Shown: positions 17,336 through 27,173, counted from the stretch's first letter. The stretch is 64,000 nt of DNA from G963663315 sp965204925 (GCA_965204925.1 OZ242021.1:1736001-1800000), one strand, 5' to 3'. A program made the numbers and translations. The notes: a model not told the origin generated them from the sequence alone.

Positions 17336-18280
17336 ATGTTACGAACCGCATACATCCATGATCCGTTATTTCTGTCTCATGACACCGGTTCCCGCCACCC
17401 GGAATGCAGTGAGCGTCTGACCTGCGCGCATGCCATGCTGAGTGGCCAGGAATGGTTCGGCTCCCTGTATCAGCGCTCGCCGAGGAAAGCTTCTCCCGAT
17501 ATCGTGCAGCTGGTTCACGATCCCGCTTATGTTGAGCGGGCGCGGCAAGCCTGCGAATCGGGCGCGCGCCAAATCGACACTCCCGACGTTTCCGTTTCGG
17601 CTGAATCCTGTGAGGTTGCGCTGAACGCGGCCGGCAGCGTACTTGAAATTGCCGACCAGGTCATGGCAGGTCGTGCGGACAATGGTTTTGCCATGGTGCG
17701 GCCGCCGGGCCACCATGCAGAGGCGGCGGAGGCGATGGGGTTTTGCCTGTTCAACAATATCGCCATCGCGGCCCGCTATCTGCAAAACCGGCACGGTCTG
17801 GAACGAATCCTGATTCTTGATTGGGACGTACATCACGGCAACGGTACGCAACATATCTTCGAACAGGATCGAACGGTGTTTTTCATCAGCCTGCACCAAT
17901 TTCCCCATTATCCCGGAACCGGTTCCCTGACAGAAACGGGAACAGGAGCAGGCCAGGGGGCAACCCTGAATTGCCCGATGAGCCCCGGTCTCGGAGACGC
18001 TCATTACCGGCAGGCGTTCAGGGAAATCGTATTGCCGCGGGCAAAAGCCTTCTGCCCGGACGCTGTACTAATTTCTGCGGGTTTCGACGCCCATCGCGCC
18101 GACCCTCTGGGCGCGATCAACCTGGAAAACGAAAGCTATGTCTGGATGACACAGATGATCCTGGAGTTGGCCGACCAGTGTTGCGAAGGGCGTCTGATTT
18201 CCGTGCTTGAGGGGGGCTACGACCTCACCGCATTAGCGGAATCGGTCACCGCGCATGTCCGTGTACTGAGTCAGTCCTGA
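17336..18280 (+). CDS. Histone-deacetylase-superfamily amidohydrolase
   Basis: This ~314-residue zinc enzyme is of the class II HDAC/acetylpolyamine-amidohydrolase type. Family motifs are HPECSERL near the start, MVRPPGHHAEAAEAMGFCLFNN with the paired catalytic histidines, LILDWDVHHGNGTQHIF with metal ligands D and H, LISAGFDAHRADPLG with the third ligand aspartate, and VLEGGYDLTAL. Bacterial members deacetylate polyamines or other acyl-amines; the substrate is unknown. ATG 17336 is preferred to a TTG two codons earlier. Its end overlaps the end of fabD by 10 bp on the opposite strand. Confidence 0.93.
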   Translation: MLRTAYIHDPLFLSHDTGSRHPECSERLTCAHAMLSGQEWFGSLYQRSPRKASPDIVQLVHDPAYVERARQACESGARQIDTPDVSVSAESCEVALNAAGSVLEIADQVMAGRADNGFAMVRPPGHHAEAAEAMGFCLFNNIAIAARYLQNRHGLERILILDWDVHHGNGTQHIFEQDRTVFFISLHQFPHYPGTGSLTETGTGAGQGATLNCPMSPGLGDAHYRQAFREIVLPRAKAFCPDAVLISAGFDAHRADPLGAINLENESYVWMTQMILELADQCCEGRLISVLEGGYDLTALAESVTAHVRVLSQS

Positions 18281-19254
18281 ATCAATCCCGCGAGACGGGA
18301 AACGGTTCGTTCGAGACTGGCTGTATCGATCACGGACAGGTAGCCGGGCGCCGCTTCACTGTCCCGGAAAGCCCGCTTCACGATACCTTCCAGGTTCGGG
18401 CGTCTGGCAGCCGCGCTTTTGCCTGTGCCGCCGCCAAACTCGATCATCAGATCCACCCCGTACCGGCTGGCGGCAAGCAGGTTCTGATGCCACAGTACCG
18501 GGTTGAAAAGTTGCAAAAACAATCGCGAACGTATCGAATCCGGGTCACGCTCATGAACCCGGCCGGTGAAGTTGGACAGGACATCAACGGACGGCGGGGA
18601 CAGTTCGGCCTGTTCCAGTACTTCCCGGAACCTTTGTGCGGCCCCCACCATGTACCAGGTATGAAATGCGCCTTCCGTTTTCAGTCTGGCGCTGCGCTTG
18701 CCGGGAAATTTTTCGCGCATCGCCATGACCAGCGCATCAAGGTCCCGGGAGCGGCCGCCTGCCACATTCTGATCGGGGAGATTGCAGGCGGCAATGCCGC
18801 AATAGTGTTGTTCGGCAAGGGCAGTAGCCGACTCGCGGTCGATCATGAGCGCCTCCATCTCGCCTTCACCCCACTCGCCCATCAGCTCGCCGCGGGTTTT
18901 TACGAGCCGCAATGCAGCCTCGAAGCTCAAGGCGCCGGCCGCTACGAGGGCGGAGTATTCACCCAGGCTATGACCGGCCATGACTACCGCGCTGATTGCG
19001 TGGTCGGTCCGCTCCATCAGAAGACGCAGGCAGGCGACCGAATGGGTCAGCAATACCGGCTGGGTAAAGCGGGTCAAATCGATCGCTCCGTCAGGGTTAT
19101 CGAAGGACAGTCCGGCGATGTCGTAGCCGAGCGTATCACTGGCCTCGTCATAGGTATCCCTGACGCGGGTATACTGTCGGTAGAGGTCTTGGCCGATGCC
19201 CTGGTATTGCGCTCCCTGCCCCGGGAACAGGAATGCAATTCTGGATACAGTCAT
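18271..19254 (-). CDS. fabD: Malonyl-CoA:ACP transacylase
   Basis: This 327-residue enzyme loads malonyl groups onto acyl carrier protein for fatty-acid synthesis. Markers counted from ATG 19254 are FPGQGAQYQGIG (residues 10-21), the active serine S96 in GHSLGEYSALVAAGAL, the RG of KTRGELM and the catalytic histidine H198 in EGAFHTWYM. The typical GAFHS is GAFHT here, and the C-terminal part is less conserved than in housekeeping FabD, so it may be a second, specialised acyltransferase. No fabH, fabG or acpP is adjacent. The frame is open upstream to 19392 but the conserved N-terminus supports 19254. Divergent from folD. Confidence 0.82.
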   Translation of the reverse strand: MTVSRIAFLFPGQGAQYQGIGQDLYRQYTRVRDTYDEASDTLGYDIAGLSFDNPDGAIDLTRFTQPVLLTHSVACLRLLMERTDHAISAVVMAGHSLGEYSALVAAGALSFEAALRLVKTRGELMGEWGEGEMEALMIDRESATALAEQHYCGIAACNLPDQNVAGGRSRDLDALVMAMREKFPGKRSARLKTEGAFHTWYMVGAAQRFREVLEQAELSPPSVDVLSNFTGRVHERDPDSIRSRLFLQLFNPVLWHQNLLAASRYGVDLMIEFGGGTGKSAAARRPNLEGIVKRAFRDSEAAPGYLSVIDTASLERTVSRLAGLIQD

Positions 19255-19385
19255 TGAAAGCGGGGAGAATGATTTTTGTGGCTGCATTATATCGCGAATT
19301 TTCAGTCCGTAGTTCAGGTACGGTTGAAGGAAAACAGGTAGAATAGCGTATTTTTTGTTCCCTGCACTTGATTTCAGGTAAAACG

Positions 19386-20273
19386 ATGGCAACAGTAATT
19401 GACGGCAAGGCGTTCGCAGCGAAACTGGGAGGACGGACCGCCGATGCGGTGCGGCGCTTGAGAGACGAATACGATATCAAACCCGGTCTGGCTGTAGTGC
19501 TGGTTGGCGAAGACCCTGCCAGTCAGGTTTATGTCAGGAACAAGGCGAGGCAGACCCGCGAGGTTGGCATGAATTCGATCGAACACAGGCTGTCTGCGGA
19601 CACTGCGGAAGAAGATTTGCTGGCGCTGGTCAGGCGTCTGAACGAAGACCCGGCAGTCGATGGAATACTGGTGCAGCTGCCGTTGCCGAAACAGATAGAC
19701 GAAAGCAAGGTAATCAATGCTCTTGATGCGGGCAAGGATGTGGACGGATTTCACATTCAGAATGTGGGTCGGCTTGCGGTCGGGGAGGATTCACTGGTTC
19801 CCTGCACGCCGGCAGGATGTATCATGCTGCTGAAAGATCACTTGCGGGACCTGAGCGGAAAAAATGCGGTTGTCGTGGGGCGCTCCAATATTGTCGGCAA
19901 ACCGGTATCAATGTTGTTGCTGCGGGAAAACTGCACGGTCACCATAGCGCATTCGAAAACCCGCGACCTGCCCGCGGTATGCCGTCAGGCCGATATTGTG
20001 ATAGCGGCAGTCGGGGTCCCCGAACTGGTCAAGGGCGGCTGGATCAAGCCTGGCGCCACGATCATTGATGTCGGTATAAACCGGGTCACTGCGGATGACG
20101 GCAAAAGTCGCCTGACCGGGGATGTCGATTACCAGTCGGCGATACGCTCAGCAGGCGCGATCACTCCGGTGCCGGGCGGTGTCGGTCCGATGACGATCGC
20201 CTGTCTGCTGCGCAATACGGTCATTGCGGCCTGCCGGCGAAACGGTATCGAATTGCCTTCAGTCATTGGTTAG
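19386..20273 (+). CDS. folD: Bifunctional methylenetetrahydrofolate dehydrogenase/cyclohydrolase
   Basis: This 295-residue enzyme interconverts 5,10-methylene-, methenyl- and 10-formyl-tetrahydrofolate with NADP. Motifs are VGEDPASQVYVRNKARQTREVGM with the catalytic lysine, DGILVQLPLPKQID, KDVDGFHIQNVGRL, PCTPAGCIMLL, VVVGRSNIVGKPVSMLLL (dinucleotide site) and PVPGGVGPMTIACLLRNT. ATG 19386, 7 bp after an AGG, is used rather than a TTG six codons upstream. It is divergent from fabD, with 131 bp between start codons. Confidence 0.97.
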   Translation: MATVIDGKAFAAKLGGRTADAVRRLRDEYDIKPGLAVVLVGEDPASQVYVRNKARQTREVGMNSIEHRLSADTAEEDLLALVRRLNEDPAVDGILVQLPLPKQIDESKVINALDAGKDVDGFHIQNVGRLAVGEDSLVPCTPAGCIMLLKDHLRDLSGKNAVVVGRSNIVGKPVSMLLLRENCTVTIAHSKTRDLPAVCRQADIVIAAVGVPELVKGGWIKPGATIIDVGINRVTADDGKSRLTGDVDYQSAIRSAGAITPVPGGVGPMTIACLLRNTVIAACRRNGIELPSVIG

Positions 20274-20303
20274 CCGTTCCCTCCTGCCGGCTCTTCCGCG
20301 AAT

Positions 20304-20909
20304 CTACTGTAACGCGGACAGATAGAGCGCCAGTTGCCGGATTTGCCGTTCATTGAGGACAAATGCAATCGGTTGCATGATCGGATGTTCGCGGGCGCCG
20401 GATTTGAATGCCTTTAGCTCGGTCTCGATATACATTGCGTATTGTCCACCCAGTCGGGGATATGCAGGAGGTATGCCTCTGCCGGCCGGGCCGTGGCACC
20501 CCATACAGGACGGCACATTGAACTCGGCGATCCCGCCACGGAAAATGGCTTCGCCCGCGCGTGCTTCTTCTTCCTGGTCGGCAGAGACCGAACCCACGGT
20601 CATGGTCTGACTGGAATACCAGGCATCCATGTCGGCCATGTCCTGTTCACTGAGAGCGGCGGCCATTGCCGGCATCACCGTACCGGTGCGTTCTCCGGAT
20701 TTGAATCTGGCCAGCTGCGCGGCAATATAGCCCGGCACCTGACCGGCGATTTTGGGATACTGAGGCAACGGACTGTTACCGTCGACGCTATGACAGGCAA
20801 TGCAGGTTCCCGATTTTGCCTTGCCTGCGTCCGCATCCTGCGCCATACCGGCGGTATTCATGACAACGGGCAGCACAAGCGCCCCGATCAATGGTAATAA
20901 TCGAATCAT
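20304..20909 (-). CDS. Dihaem cytochrome c4
   Basis: This 201-residue periplasmic electron carrier has two covalent haem sites, CIACH at residues 36-40 and CMGCH at 135-139, in two homologous c-type domains with methionine ligands expected in the VMPAMAAALSEQD and HPIMQPIAFVLNERQ segments. A signal peptide ends near MAQDADAG. Cytochrome c4 passes electrons from bc1-type complexes to terminal oxidases, which implies an aerobic or microaerobic respiratory chain. It is divergent from engB, a very stable pairing in gammaproteobacteria. Confidence 0.94.
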   Translation of the reverse strand: MIRLLPLIGALVLPVVMNTAGMAQDADAGKAKSGTCIACHSVDGNSPLPQYPKIAGQVPGYIAAQLARFKSGERTGTVMPAMAAALSEQDMADMDAWYSSQTMTVGSVSADQEEEARAGEAIFRGGIAEFNVPSCMGCHGPAGRGIPPAYPRLGGQYAMYIETELKAFKSGAREHPIMQPIAFVLNERQIRQLALYLSALQ

Positions 20910-21016
20910 TGAAAAGTCCTGATTATGGATTCGGTGGGATAGAATACCTCTGTCCCCGATAAAGCAGCTTCATCGTACAGGGTTCAATTATATCAATATT
21001 TATCGGGAAAACTGAA

Positions 21017-21628
21017 ATGATTGACTTTGCCAGGGCACAATATTCTCTTGCCGCGCACCACCCCCGCCAGTGGCCCGAAGATATCGGCGCCGAAGTCGCC
21101 TTCGCCGGTCGTTCCAATGTCGGAAAATCCAGCGCCATCAACGCGATAACGAGGCAGAAGCGTCTTGCCAAAACCAGTAAAACTCCAGGGCGCACACGTC
21201 AGATCGTGTTTTTCGACCTCGATATCGATCACCGGCTGGTGGACCTGCCGGGATACGGCTACGCCAGGGCGCCGCAGTCGCTCCGCAGTCACTGGCGGGA
21301 CGTCATAACGGAATATCTGTTCAACCGGCAATGCCTGCGCGCCCTCGTGATCCCGATGGATATCCGCAGACCTCTGACCGACCTCGACATGGTCATGCTC
21401 GAGTACTGTTGGCAGCAACACTTGCCGGCGCACATCCTGTTGACCAGAACGGACAAATTCAAGCGCGGCAAGGCAGCCCATATTTTCCAGTCGGTGGCGC
21501 GTAAGGTCGGCGCCAACCCGTACACAACCGTGCAACTGTTTTCTTCGAGCAACCGGCAAGGCGTCCCCGAAGCGAGGGAAAAACTGAACGCTTTTCTGCT
21601 CGGATCGGAAACGGCCGCGCAACGCTAA
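21017..21628 (+). CDS. engB: Ribosome-biogenesis GTPase EngB (YihA/YsxC)
   Basis: This 203-residue GTPase is needed for late 50S subunit assembly. G motifs are GRSNVGKSSAINA (G1), KTPGRTR (G2), DLPGYGYA (G3), and TRTDKFK in place of the common TKADK (G4). Length matches E. coli YihA. Its TAA stop is immediately followed by the last base of the convergent proA stop, leaving no intergenic space. Confidence 0.97.
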   Translation: MIDFARAQYSLAAHHPRQWPEDIGAEVAFAGRSNVGKSSAINAITRQKRLAKTSKTPGRTRQIVFFDLDIDHRLVDLPGYGYARAPQSLRSHWRDVITEYLFNRQCLRALVIPMDIRRPLTDLDMVMLEYCWQQHLPAHILLTRTDKFKRGKAAHIFQSVARKVGANPYTTVQLFSSSNRQGVPEAREKLNAFLLGSETAAQR

Positions 21629-22897
21629 TCAATCCCGAATCGTACCGTCGCCGAGGACGATATATTTCTGGCTGGTCAGGCCTTCGAGTCCGACCGGGCC
21701 GCGCACGTGAAGTTTGTCCGTGCTGATGCCGATCTCGGCGCCGAGACCATATTCGAAGCCGTCGGCAAACTGGGTAGAGGCATTGACCATAACGGAACTG
21801 GAATCAACCTGTTGCAGGAATTGCCGCTGATGCTCGGCATTTTCAGTAACAATGGCGTCGGTATGATGTGAGCCATAGTCTTCGATATGCCGGATCGCCT
21901 GGTCGATGCCCTTGACGATGCGGACGGACAAAATGCCGTCGAGGTATTCGGTACTCCAGTCGGCTTCGCTGGCCGGAACCATTTCAGGCACGACCCGGCG
22001 AGCCTGTTCACATCCCCTGAGCTCGATGCCTTTATTCAGGTAGAGGTCGCAAAGCGGGGGCAGGACTCTGCCGGCGATCGATTCGGCTACGAGCAGCGTT
22101 TCCATCGCGCCGCAGATTCCATAGCGTCTCGCCTTGGCGTTATAAGCAACGGCGATCGCCTTGTCCGGGTCCGCGTCATGATCAATATAAACATGGCAAA
22201 GCCCTTCGAGATGCTTGATCACAGGTACGGTAGCGGTGGCGCTGATCCGTTCAATCAGGCTCTTGCCGCCGCGCGGGACAATGATATCGACATAGTTCGA
22301 CAGCGTGGCCAGTTCGCCGACCGCCTGACGGTCTGTGGTTTCGACCACCTGTATGCAATGGCTGTCGAGGCCCGCCTTCTCAAGTCCTTCGGCCAGACAG
22401 GCCGCCAGCGCGAGATTGGAACGAATGGCTTCGGAGCCGCCGCGCAGGATAGCGGCATTGCCCGACTTCAGGCACAGAATGGCGGCATCCACAGTCACAT
22501 TGGGACGGGACTCATAAATGATGCCGATAACTCCCAGAGGCGTCCGCATTTTGCCGATGCGAAGGCCGCTCGGACGTTCCCTGAACTCCGACATATCCCC
22601 CACGGGGTCGTGCAGGGCGGCAACCTGGCGGCAGCCCTCGGCCATTGCCGACACCCGTGTCCGGTCCAACGCAAGGCGGTCGAACAGCGCATTCGCCAGA
22701 TTGTTCCCGAGCGCGGCCTCCATATCCCCGGCATTGGCGGCAAGAATGTTCTCGCAGCGGCGTTCTATCGATTCGGCGATATGATGCAAGGCCGCGTTTT
22801 TTTGTTCGGTAGTGGCTCTTGCCGCGACAGCCGAGGCCGCCCGCGCCTGACGGCCGAGGCGCGCCATATACGTCCGGATGTCGTCATTTATTGCCAT
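21629..22897 (-). CDS. proA: Gamma-glutamyl phosphate reductase
   Basis: This 422-residue aldehyde-dehydrogenase-fold enzyme reduces glutamyl-5-phosphate to the semialdehyde in proline synthesis. Landmarks are GVIGIIYESRPNVTVDAAILCLKSGNAAILRGG, IVPRGGKSLIERI, PVIKHLEGLCHVYIDHDAD, the catalytic cysteine in RRYGICGAMETLLV, VNASTQFADGFEYGLGAEIGISTDKLHVRGPVGLEGLTSQKY. ATG 22897 gives the normal start (MAINDDIRTYMARLG); the open frame runs 22 codons further without support. Its partner proB is about 37 kb away in this window, so the pathway is split. It follows holA on the same strand. Confidence 0.97.
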   Translation of the reverse strand: MAINDDIRTYMARLGRQARAASAVAARATTEQKNAALHHIAESIERRCENILAANAGDMEAALGNNLANALFDRLALDRTRVSAMAEGCRQVAALHDPVGDMSEFRERPSGLRIGKMRTPLGVIGIIYESRPNVTVDAAILCLKSGNAAILRGGSEAIRSNLALAACLAEGLEKAGLDSHCIQVVETTDRQAVGELATLSNYVDIIVPRGGKSLIERISATATVPVIKHLEGLCHVYIDHDADPDKAIAVAYNAKARRYGICGAMETLLVAESIAGRVLPPLCDLYLNKGIELRGCEQARRVVPEMVPASEADWSTEYLDGILSVRIVKGIDQAIRHIEDYGSHHTDAIVTENAEHQRQFLQQVDSSSVMVNASTQFADGFEYGLGAEIGISTDKLHVRGPVGLEGLTSQKYIVLGDGTIRD

Positions 22898-22979
22898 GGC
22901 AGAGCCAGCAGGTTGTCTGTTCGGATGATCATACGAACGGGCGAGTATACCGGGAACGGACACTCGGTCAACAGGAAAA

Positions 22980-23999
22980 TCATATTCGCAGTCCGCAGGC
23001 TCTCAAAGAAATGTTTTCGATTTCTTCCCAGATATCCTTGCGCCGCGAACCGACCAGGCCCTTCATGATCAAATCCGCATGCGCTATGCGTTGCAGAATG
23101 CGCTCCCACTGTCTGGTGGAGAGACGGCCCAACGCCGAGCTGACGAGGGCGCTTCGACTGCTCCAGATGCCGTGACGTTTGAACAGCGCGGCGCGGCGCT
23201 CTCCCTTGTCGATTGCTGTGCAGAGCCGGCATATTGTACGCACCTCACGGGCCAGCGCCCACAGGATTATTGCCGGCTCGGCTTGCTCGTGTTTCAGGTT
23301 TTGCAGAATGCGCACCGTGCGCTCGACCGTTCCGCCGAGACAGGCATCGACGAACGCGAACACGTTGAAGCGCGCATGATCTGCGTTGGTCTGACTGATG
23401 ATACGGGCGGTAATGGTTTGATCGGGATAAAGCAACCCGAGAAGGTTGATTTCCTGTGCCGCCGCCAGCAGGTTGCCTTCGACCAGACGGCTTAAATGTT
23501 CCACTGCGTCGCGCTCATGCCTGAGTCCGCAGGCGCTCATTCTCTGGCTGATCCAGCCCGGCAGTTTCGCTGTGTCGATCGCGGGACATTCGACCACCAC
23601 GCCGCTATGTTCGATCGCCTTGAACCACTTTGCCGCCTGGGCGCGTTTGTCGATGGCATTGGCGATTACGACCAGGGTCGTGTCGCGAGAGAGATGATGA
23701 GCGAACTCGATCAGCGCCCGGCTGCCTGCGTCTGCCGGCTTGCCGGTCGGCAGTCTCAGCTCAATCAGTCGCTTGTCAGAAAATAATGACAGGGTACGGC
23801 TCTCGTGTTGCAGTCGATTCCAGTCGAATCCGGCTTCAGCAACGAGGCGTATGCGCTCATTGTAGCCCGCCAGCCTGCATTGGTTGCGAATTTGATCGAG
23901 CGCTTCCTCAGTGAGCAAAGTTTCGGAACCGAACAACAGATACAGGGGGGCAACCTCCTGTTTCAGTTGCGTTGACAGGACAGAAGAGGTGATACGCAA
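22980..23999 (-). CDS. holA: DNA polymerase III delta subunit
   Basis: This 339-residue clamp-loader subunit opens the beta clamp during replication. It starts in HolA style (LSTQLKQEVAPLYLLFGSETLLTEEALDQIR), has the FSDKRLIELRLPTGKPADAG segment that contacts the clamp, and continues through an AAA-like fold and C-terminal helical collar (RAALFKRHGIWSSR...RLSTRQWERILQRIAHADLIMKG). Length matches E. coli (343). It sits between lptE and proA, as in many gammaproteobacteria. nadD, often next to it, is not here. Confidence 0.95.
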   Translation of the reverse strand: MRITSSVLSTQLKQEVAPLYLLFGSETLLTEEALDQIRNQCRLAGYNERIRLVAEAGFDWNRLQHESRTLSLFSDKRLIELRLPTGKPADAGSRALIEFAHHLSRDTTLVVIANAIDKRAQAAKWFKAIEHSGVVVECPAIDTAKLPGWISQRMSACGLRHERDAVEHLSRLVEGNLLAAAQEINLLGLLYPDQTITARIISQTNADHARFNVFAFVDACLGGTVERTVRILQNLKHEQAEPAIILWALAREVRTICRLCTAIDKGERRAALFKRHGIWSSRSALVSSALGRLSTRQWERILQRIAHADLIMKGLVGSRRKDIWEEIENISLRACGLRI

Positions 24000-24023
24000 G
24001 CGCAGTTTACCTGGATTGCAGAG

Positions 24024-24506
24024 TTATAACCTGGAGCGGGCGAGTTCCCGCATGATTTGCAGGACGACCTCTTCTTGCATGTCTTTTTTCAGGAGTTCTT
24101 CTTCTTCCCTGAACCCGAGCTCGTCGTCGGGATTGTATTCAAGCGTATTGGACATGGATACCGTGGATTGCGGCAACAGGGTCTCTCCATTGGCGTCGAT
24201 CACGCTGAATTCGACCAGCCAGGTATATTCGAACTCGGTCGCAATACCGGTCGCGTCGGTACTTGCCGCTTCCCTTGTAAATTCGACCTGCGACAGGGAC
24301 AGGGTCGGCGTCGCGGACCCGGCAGCGACCACCGTGACGTTACTGTCCGCCAGCATCGTGGTGAGCCGTTCGACCAGTTCCCGATGTTCACCAACGATCG
24401 ATATTTTCGACAAGCGCGCGGATAACCGGTAACGCCCGCGCAGCCTGAATCCGCAGCCGGGTAGTAAGGACATGCCAATCAGTAAAAGAAACAGGCGTTT
24501 CGACAT
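24024..24506 (-). CDS. lptE: LPS-assembly lipoprotein LptE
   Basis: This 160-residue outer-membrane lipoprotein plugs the LptD barrel and helps deliver lipopolysaccharide to the cell surface. The signal peptide ends in the lipobox LLPGC with acylated C18, followed by GFRLRGRYRLSARLSKISI, the standard LptE beginning. The family is poorly conserved beyond this, but the position between leuS and holA is highly conserved and settles the call. It indicates an LPS-bearing outer membrane. Confidence 0.93.
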   Translation of the reverse strand: MSKRLFLLLIGMSLLPGCGFRLRGRYRLSARLSKISIVGEHRELVERLTTMLADSNVTVVAAGSATPTLSLSQVEFTREAASTDATGIATEFEYTWLVEFSVIDANGETLLPQSTVSMSNTLEYNPDDELGFREEEELLKKDMQEEVVLQIMRELARSRL

Positions 24507-24590
24507 GCAATCCGTAACGGGTGATTTTCAACTGCCGCCATTATACGGCAAGGTTTGCCTGAACAGGACAGCCGTCCGTGTCATTTTTCT

Positions 24591-27065
24591 CTAAATGACG
24601 ATATTGACCAGCTTCGCGGGCACGATAATCGTCTTTCTGATTTCAGCGTCCTTGATGAAATTGCGAACCTTACGGTCTGCCATGGCCATTGCGCGGATAT
24701 CCTGTTCGCTGCAATCGGCGGCCAATTCAATCTCGCTCCTCAATTTGCCGTTGACCTGAATGACCCATTTGACCGTATCGCTTTGCAGCGCCTGCTCGTT
24801 CACCCGAGGCCAGTCCGCATCAAGCACATCACCCGTCTCGCCGATCACATGCCATAACCGGTGGGCAATGTGCGGCACGACAGGAGCCAGAATCTTGTTC
24901 AGAATGACCATGCCTTCCCGAAAGACCGACAGACAGTCCGGGTTTTTACCGGGGTCGAACCGCTCCAGCGAATTGAGTAACTCCATCGCCCCCGCAACCA
25001 CCGTATTGTAGTGGATTCTCCGGTAGTCGCGGTCCGCCTTTTGCAGAATCCGGTGGATGGCTCGCCGCAGTCCCCGGGCTTCATTGTCGGTGCAGTCGGC
25101 GCCGCTTCGCTCGCGGCCGGACGATAATGGTCCGCCCGCGGCCAGCGTTTCGCTGTTGCGATGGACGAGGGCCCACCACCGCTTCAGAAAACGAAAGGAG
25201 CCCGCAACCGCGTCATCGTTCCACTCCAGCGGCTGTTCCGGGGGCGCCGCGAACATCATGAACAGGCGCACCGTGTCCGCGCCATATTTGTCAATCATCG
25301 ACTGCGGATCGACCGTGTTGTTCCTCGACTTGGACATCTTCGAGCCATCCTTCAGGACCATGCCCTGGCAAAGCAGCCTGGTGAAAGGTTCGTCGCTGTC
25401 GACGAGGTCGGCATCCCGCATCAGTTTGTGAAAGAAACGCGCATAGAGCAGGTGCAGTACGGCGTGCTCAATGCCTCCGACATACTGATCTACGGGGAGC
25501 CAGTAATTGGCGCGCTCATCCAGCATCGCATGATCTGCGCCGGGGCAGCAATAACGGGCGTAGTACCACGACGATTCGAAGAAGGTATCAAACGTGTCGG
25601 TCTCACGTGTAGCGGGCAAACCGCTGCCGGACAGTGTGGCGTGGTAGAAATCCGGGTCATCCCGAATCGGTGAGTGGACGCCGGAGAATTCGACATCTTC
25701 AGGCAACCGTACCGGAAGTTGATCGTCCGGTACGGCAAACAGGTTGCCGTCGGCGTCGTATACCACCGGAATGGGACAGCCCCAGTATCGCTGGCGCGAT
25801 ACGCCCCAGTCCCGCAGCCGGTAGTTTACCGTTTTTCTGCCCGCGCCGCGGTTTTCGAGATATTCGGCGACGGCAGAGCAGGCAGCGTCGTAATCAAGTC
25901 CGTCGAACGGTTCCGAATTACACGTGACGCCTTCCTTCGTGGTTAGCGAGCATTGATCGAAATCATGTTCGCTGCCGTCGGCGGGGCGGATAACGGGGCG
26001 TATCCCGATGCCGTGTTTTTTCGCGAACTCCCAGTCTCTCTGGTCATGGGCGGGTACTGCCATGATGGCGCCCGTACCGTATTCCATGAGAACAAAATTC
26101 GCCACCCAGATGTCGATTTTCTCGCCACTGACCGGGTGAATACCGCTTATGCCGAGAGGAATACCTTTCTTTTCCATCGTTTCCATCTCCTTTTCCGTGG
26201 CATGGGTATGCTTGCAGGATTCGACGAATGCGGCGACACGCGGATTGCCCGCAGCCGCCTTCAATGCCAGCGGGTGTTCCGCGGCCACCGAGATAAAGGT
26301 AATCCCCATGATCGTGTCGGGCCGGGTCGTATAGACTTGCAAGGGCTCCCCGCCTTCGACCCTGAATGAAAACTCGACTCCTTCGGAGCGGCCGATCCAG
26401 TTGCGCTGCATGGTGCGAACGGCCTCCGGCCAGCCCTTGAGGTTGTCAATCTCTTGCAATAACTCTTCCGCATAATCGGTAATGCGGATGAACCATTGAG
26501 AAACTTCGCGACGCTCTACAATCGCCCCCGAGCGCCAGCCGCGCCCGTTTTCGACCTGCTCATTGGCGAGTACCGTCTGTTCGACCGGGTCCCAGTTGAC
26601 CACCGCCATTTTCTTGTATGCCAGATCTTTCTCGAGCAGCCGGTTGAAGAACCATTGTTCCCAGCGATAGTATTCGGGTGAACAGGTCGCCAATTCGCGA
26701 TTCCAGTCATAACCGAAGCCGAGTCGTTTTAACTGGGCGCGCATGTAATCAATGTTCGCATGGGTCCACTTTGCCGGCGGCGTCCGGTTTGCAATGGCGG
26801 CGTTCTCGGCGGGCAACCCAAAGGCATCCCAGCCCATCGGTTGCAGTACGTTCTTGCCGAGCATGCGCTGATAACGGCTGATCACATCGCCAATCGTGTA
26901 ATTGCGCACATGCCCCATATGCAATTTTCCGGAAGGATAGGGCAACATCGAAAGGCAGTAGTATTTCTCACGCTCCGCGTCTTCCGACACCGCAAAGCTC
27001 TGTCTGTCGTCCCAGTATTTCTGGGCCTCCAACTCAATTTCAGCAGGGTTGTACTTGTCGATCAT
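24591..27065 (-). CDS. leuS: Leucyl-tRNA synthetase
   Basis: This 824-residue class I synthetase charges tRNA-Leu. The N-terminus MIDKYNPAEIELEAQKYWDD fixes the start at 27065; the open frame upstream is not conserved. Motifs are PYPSGKLHMGHVRNY (HIGH-like), the CP1 editing domain with TTRPDTIMGITFISVAAEHPL, SWYYARYCCPGADHAM, KMSKSRNN (KMSKS) and the C-terminal EIELAADCSEQDIRAMA domain. It is the first gene of leuS-lptE-holA-proA and is divergent from dnaG with 108 bp between. Confidence 0.98.
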   Translation of the reverse strand: MIDKYNPAEIELEAQKYWDDRQSFAVSEDAEREKYYCLSMLPYPSGKLHMGHVRNYTIGDVISRYQRMLGKNVLQPMGWDAFGLPAENAAIANRTPPAKWTHANIDYMRAQLKRLGFGYDWNRELATCSPEYYRWEQWFFNRLLEKDLAYKKMAVVNWDPVEQTVLANEQVENGRGWRSGAIVERREVSQWFIRITDYAEELLQEIDNLKGWPEAVRTMQRNWIGRSEGVEFSFRVEGGEPLQVYTTRPDTIMGITFISVAAEHPLALKAAAGNPRVAAFVESCKHTHATEKEMETMEKKGIPLGISGIHPVSGEKIDIWVANFVLMEYGTGAIMAVPAHDQRDWEFAKKHGIGIRPVIRPADGSEHDFDQCSLTTKEGVTCNSEPFDGLDYDAACSAVAEYLENRGAGRKTVNYRLRDWGVSRQRYWGCPIPVVYDADGNLFAVPDDQLPVRLPEDVEFSGVHSPIRDDPDFYHATLSGSGLPATRETDTFDTFFESSWYYARYCCPGADHAMLDERANYWLPVDQYVGGIEHAVLHLLYARFFHKLMRDADLVDSDEPFTRLLCQGMVLKDGSKMSKSRNNTVDPQSMIDKYGADTVRLFMMFAAPPEQPLEWNDDAVAGSFRFLKRWWALVHRNSETLAAGGPLSSGRERSGADCTDNEARGLRRAIHRILQKADRDYRRIHYNTVVAGAMELLNSLERFDPGKNPDCLSVFREGMVILNKILAPVVPHIAHRLWHVIGETGDVLDADWPRVNEQALQSDTVKWVIQVNGKLRSEIELAADCSEQDIRAMAMADRKVRNFIKDAEIRKTIIVPAKLVNIVI

Positions 27066-27173
27066 ATGGCAGCGGGCGCGCTGTACAAGGATAAGAGGCA
27101 CGGATTCTAACCGATTAACCCGCCATGCGTACACAATCCCGACAAGCGCCCCGGGATACAGTACAATCCTGTC

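Noticed and set aside
21887..23068. 393-codon plus-strand frame opposite proA and holA
   Set aside because: Antisense shadow of two well-identified genes, without any domain.
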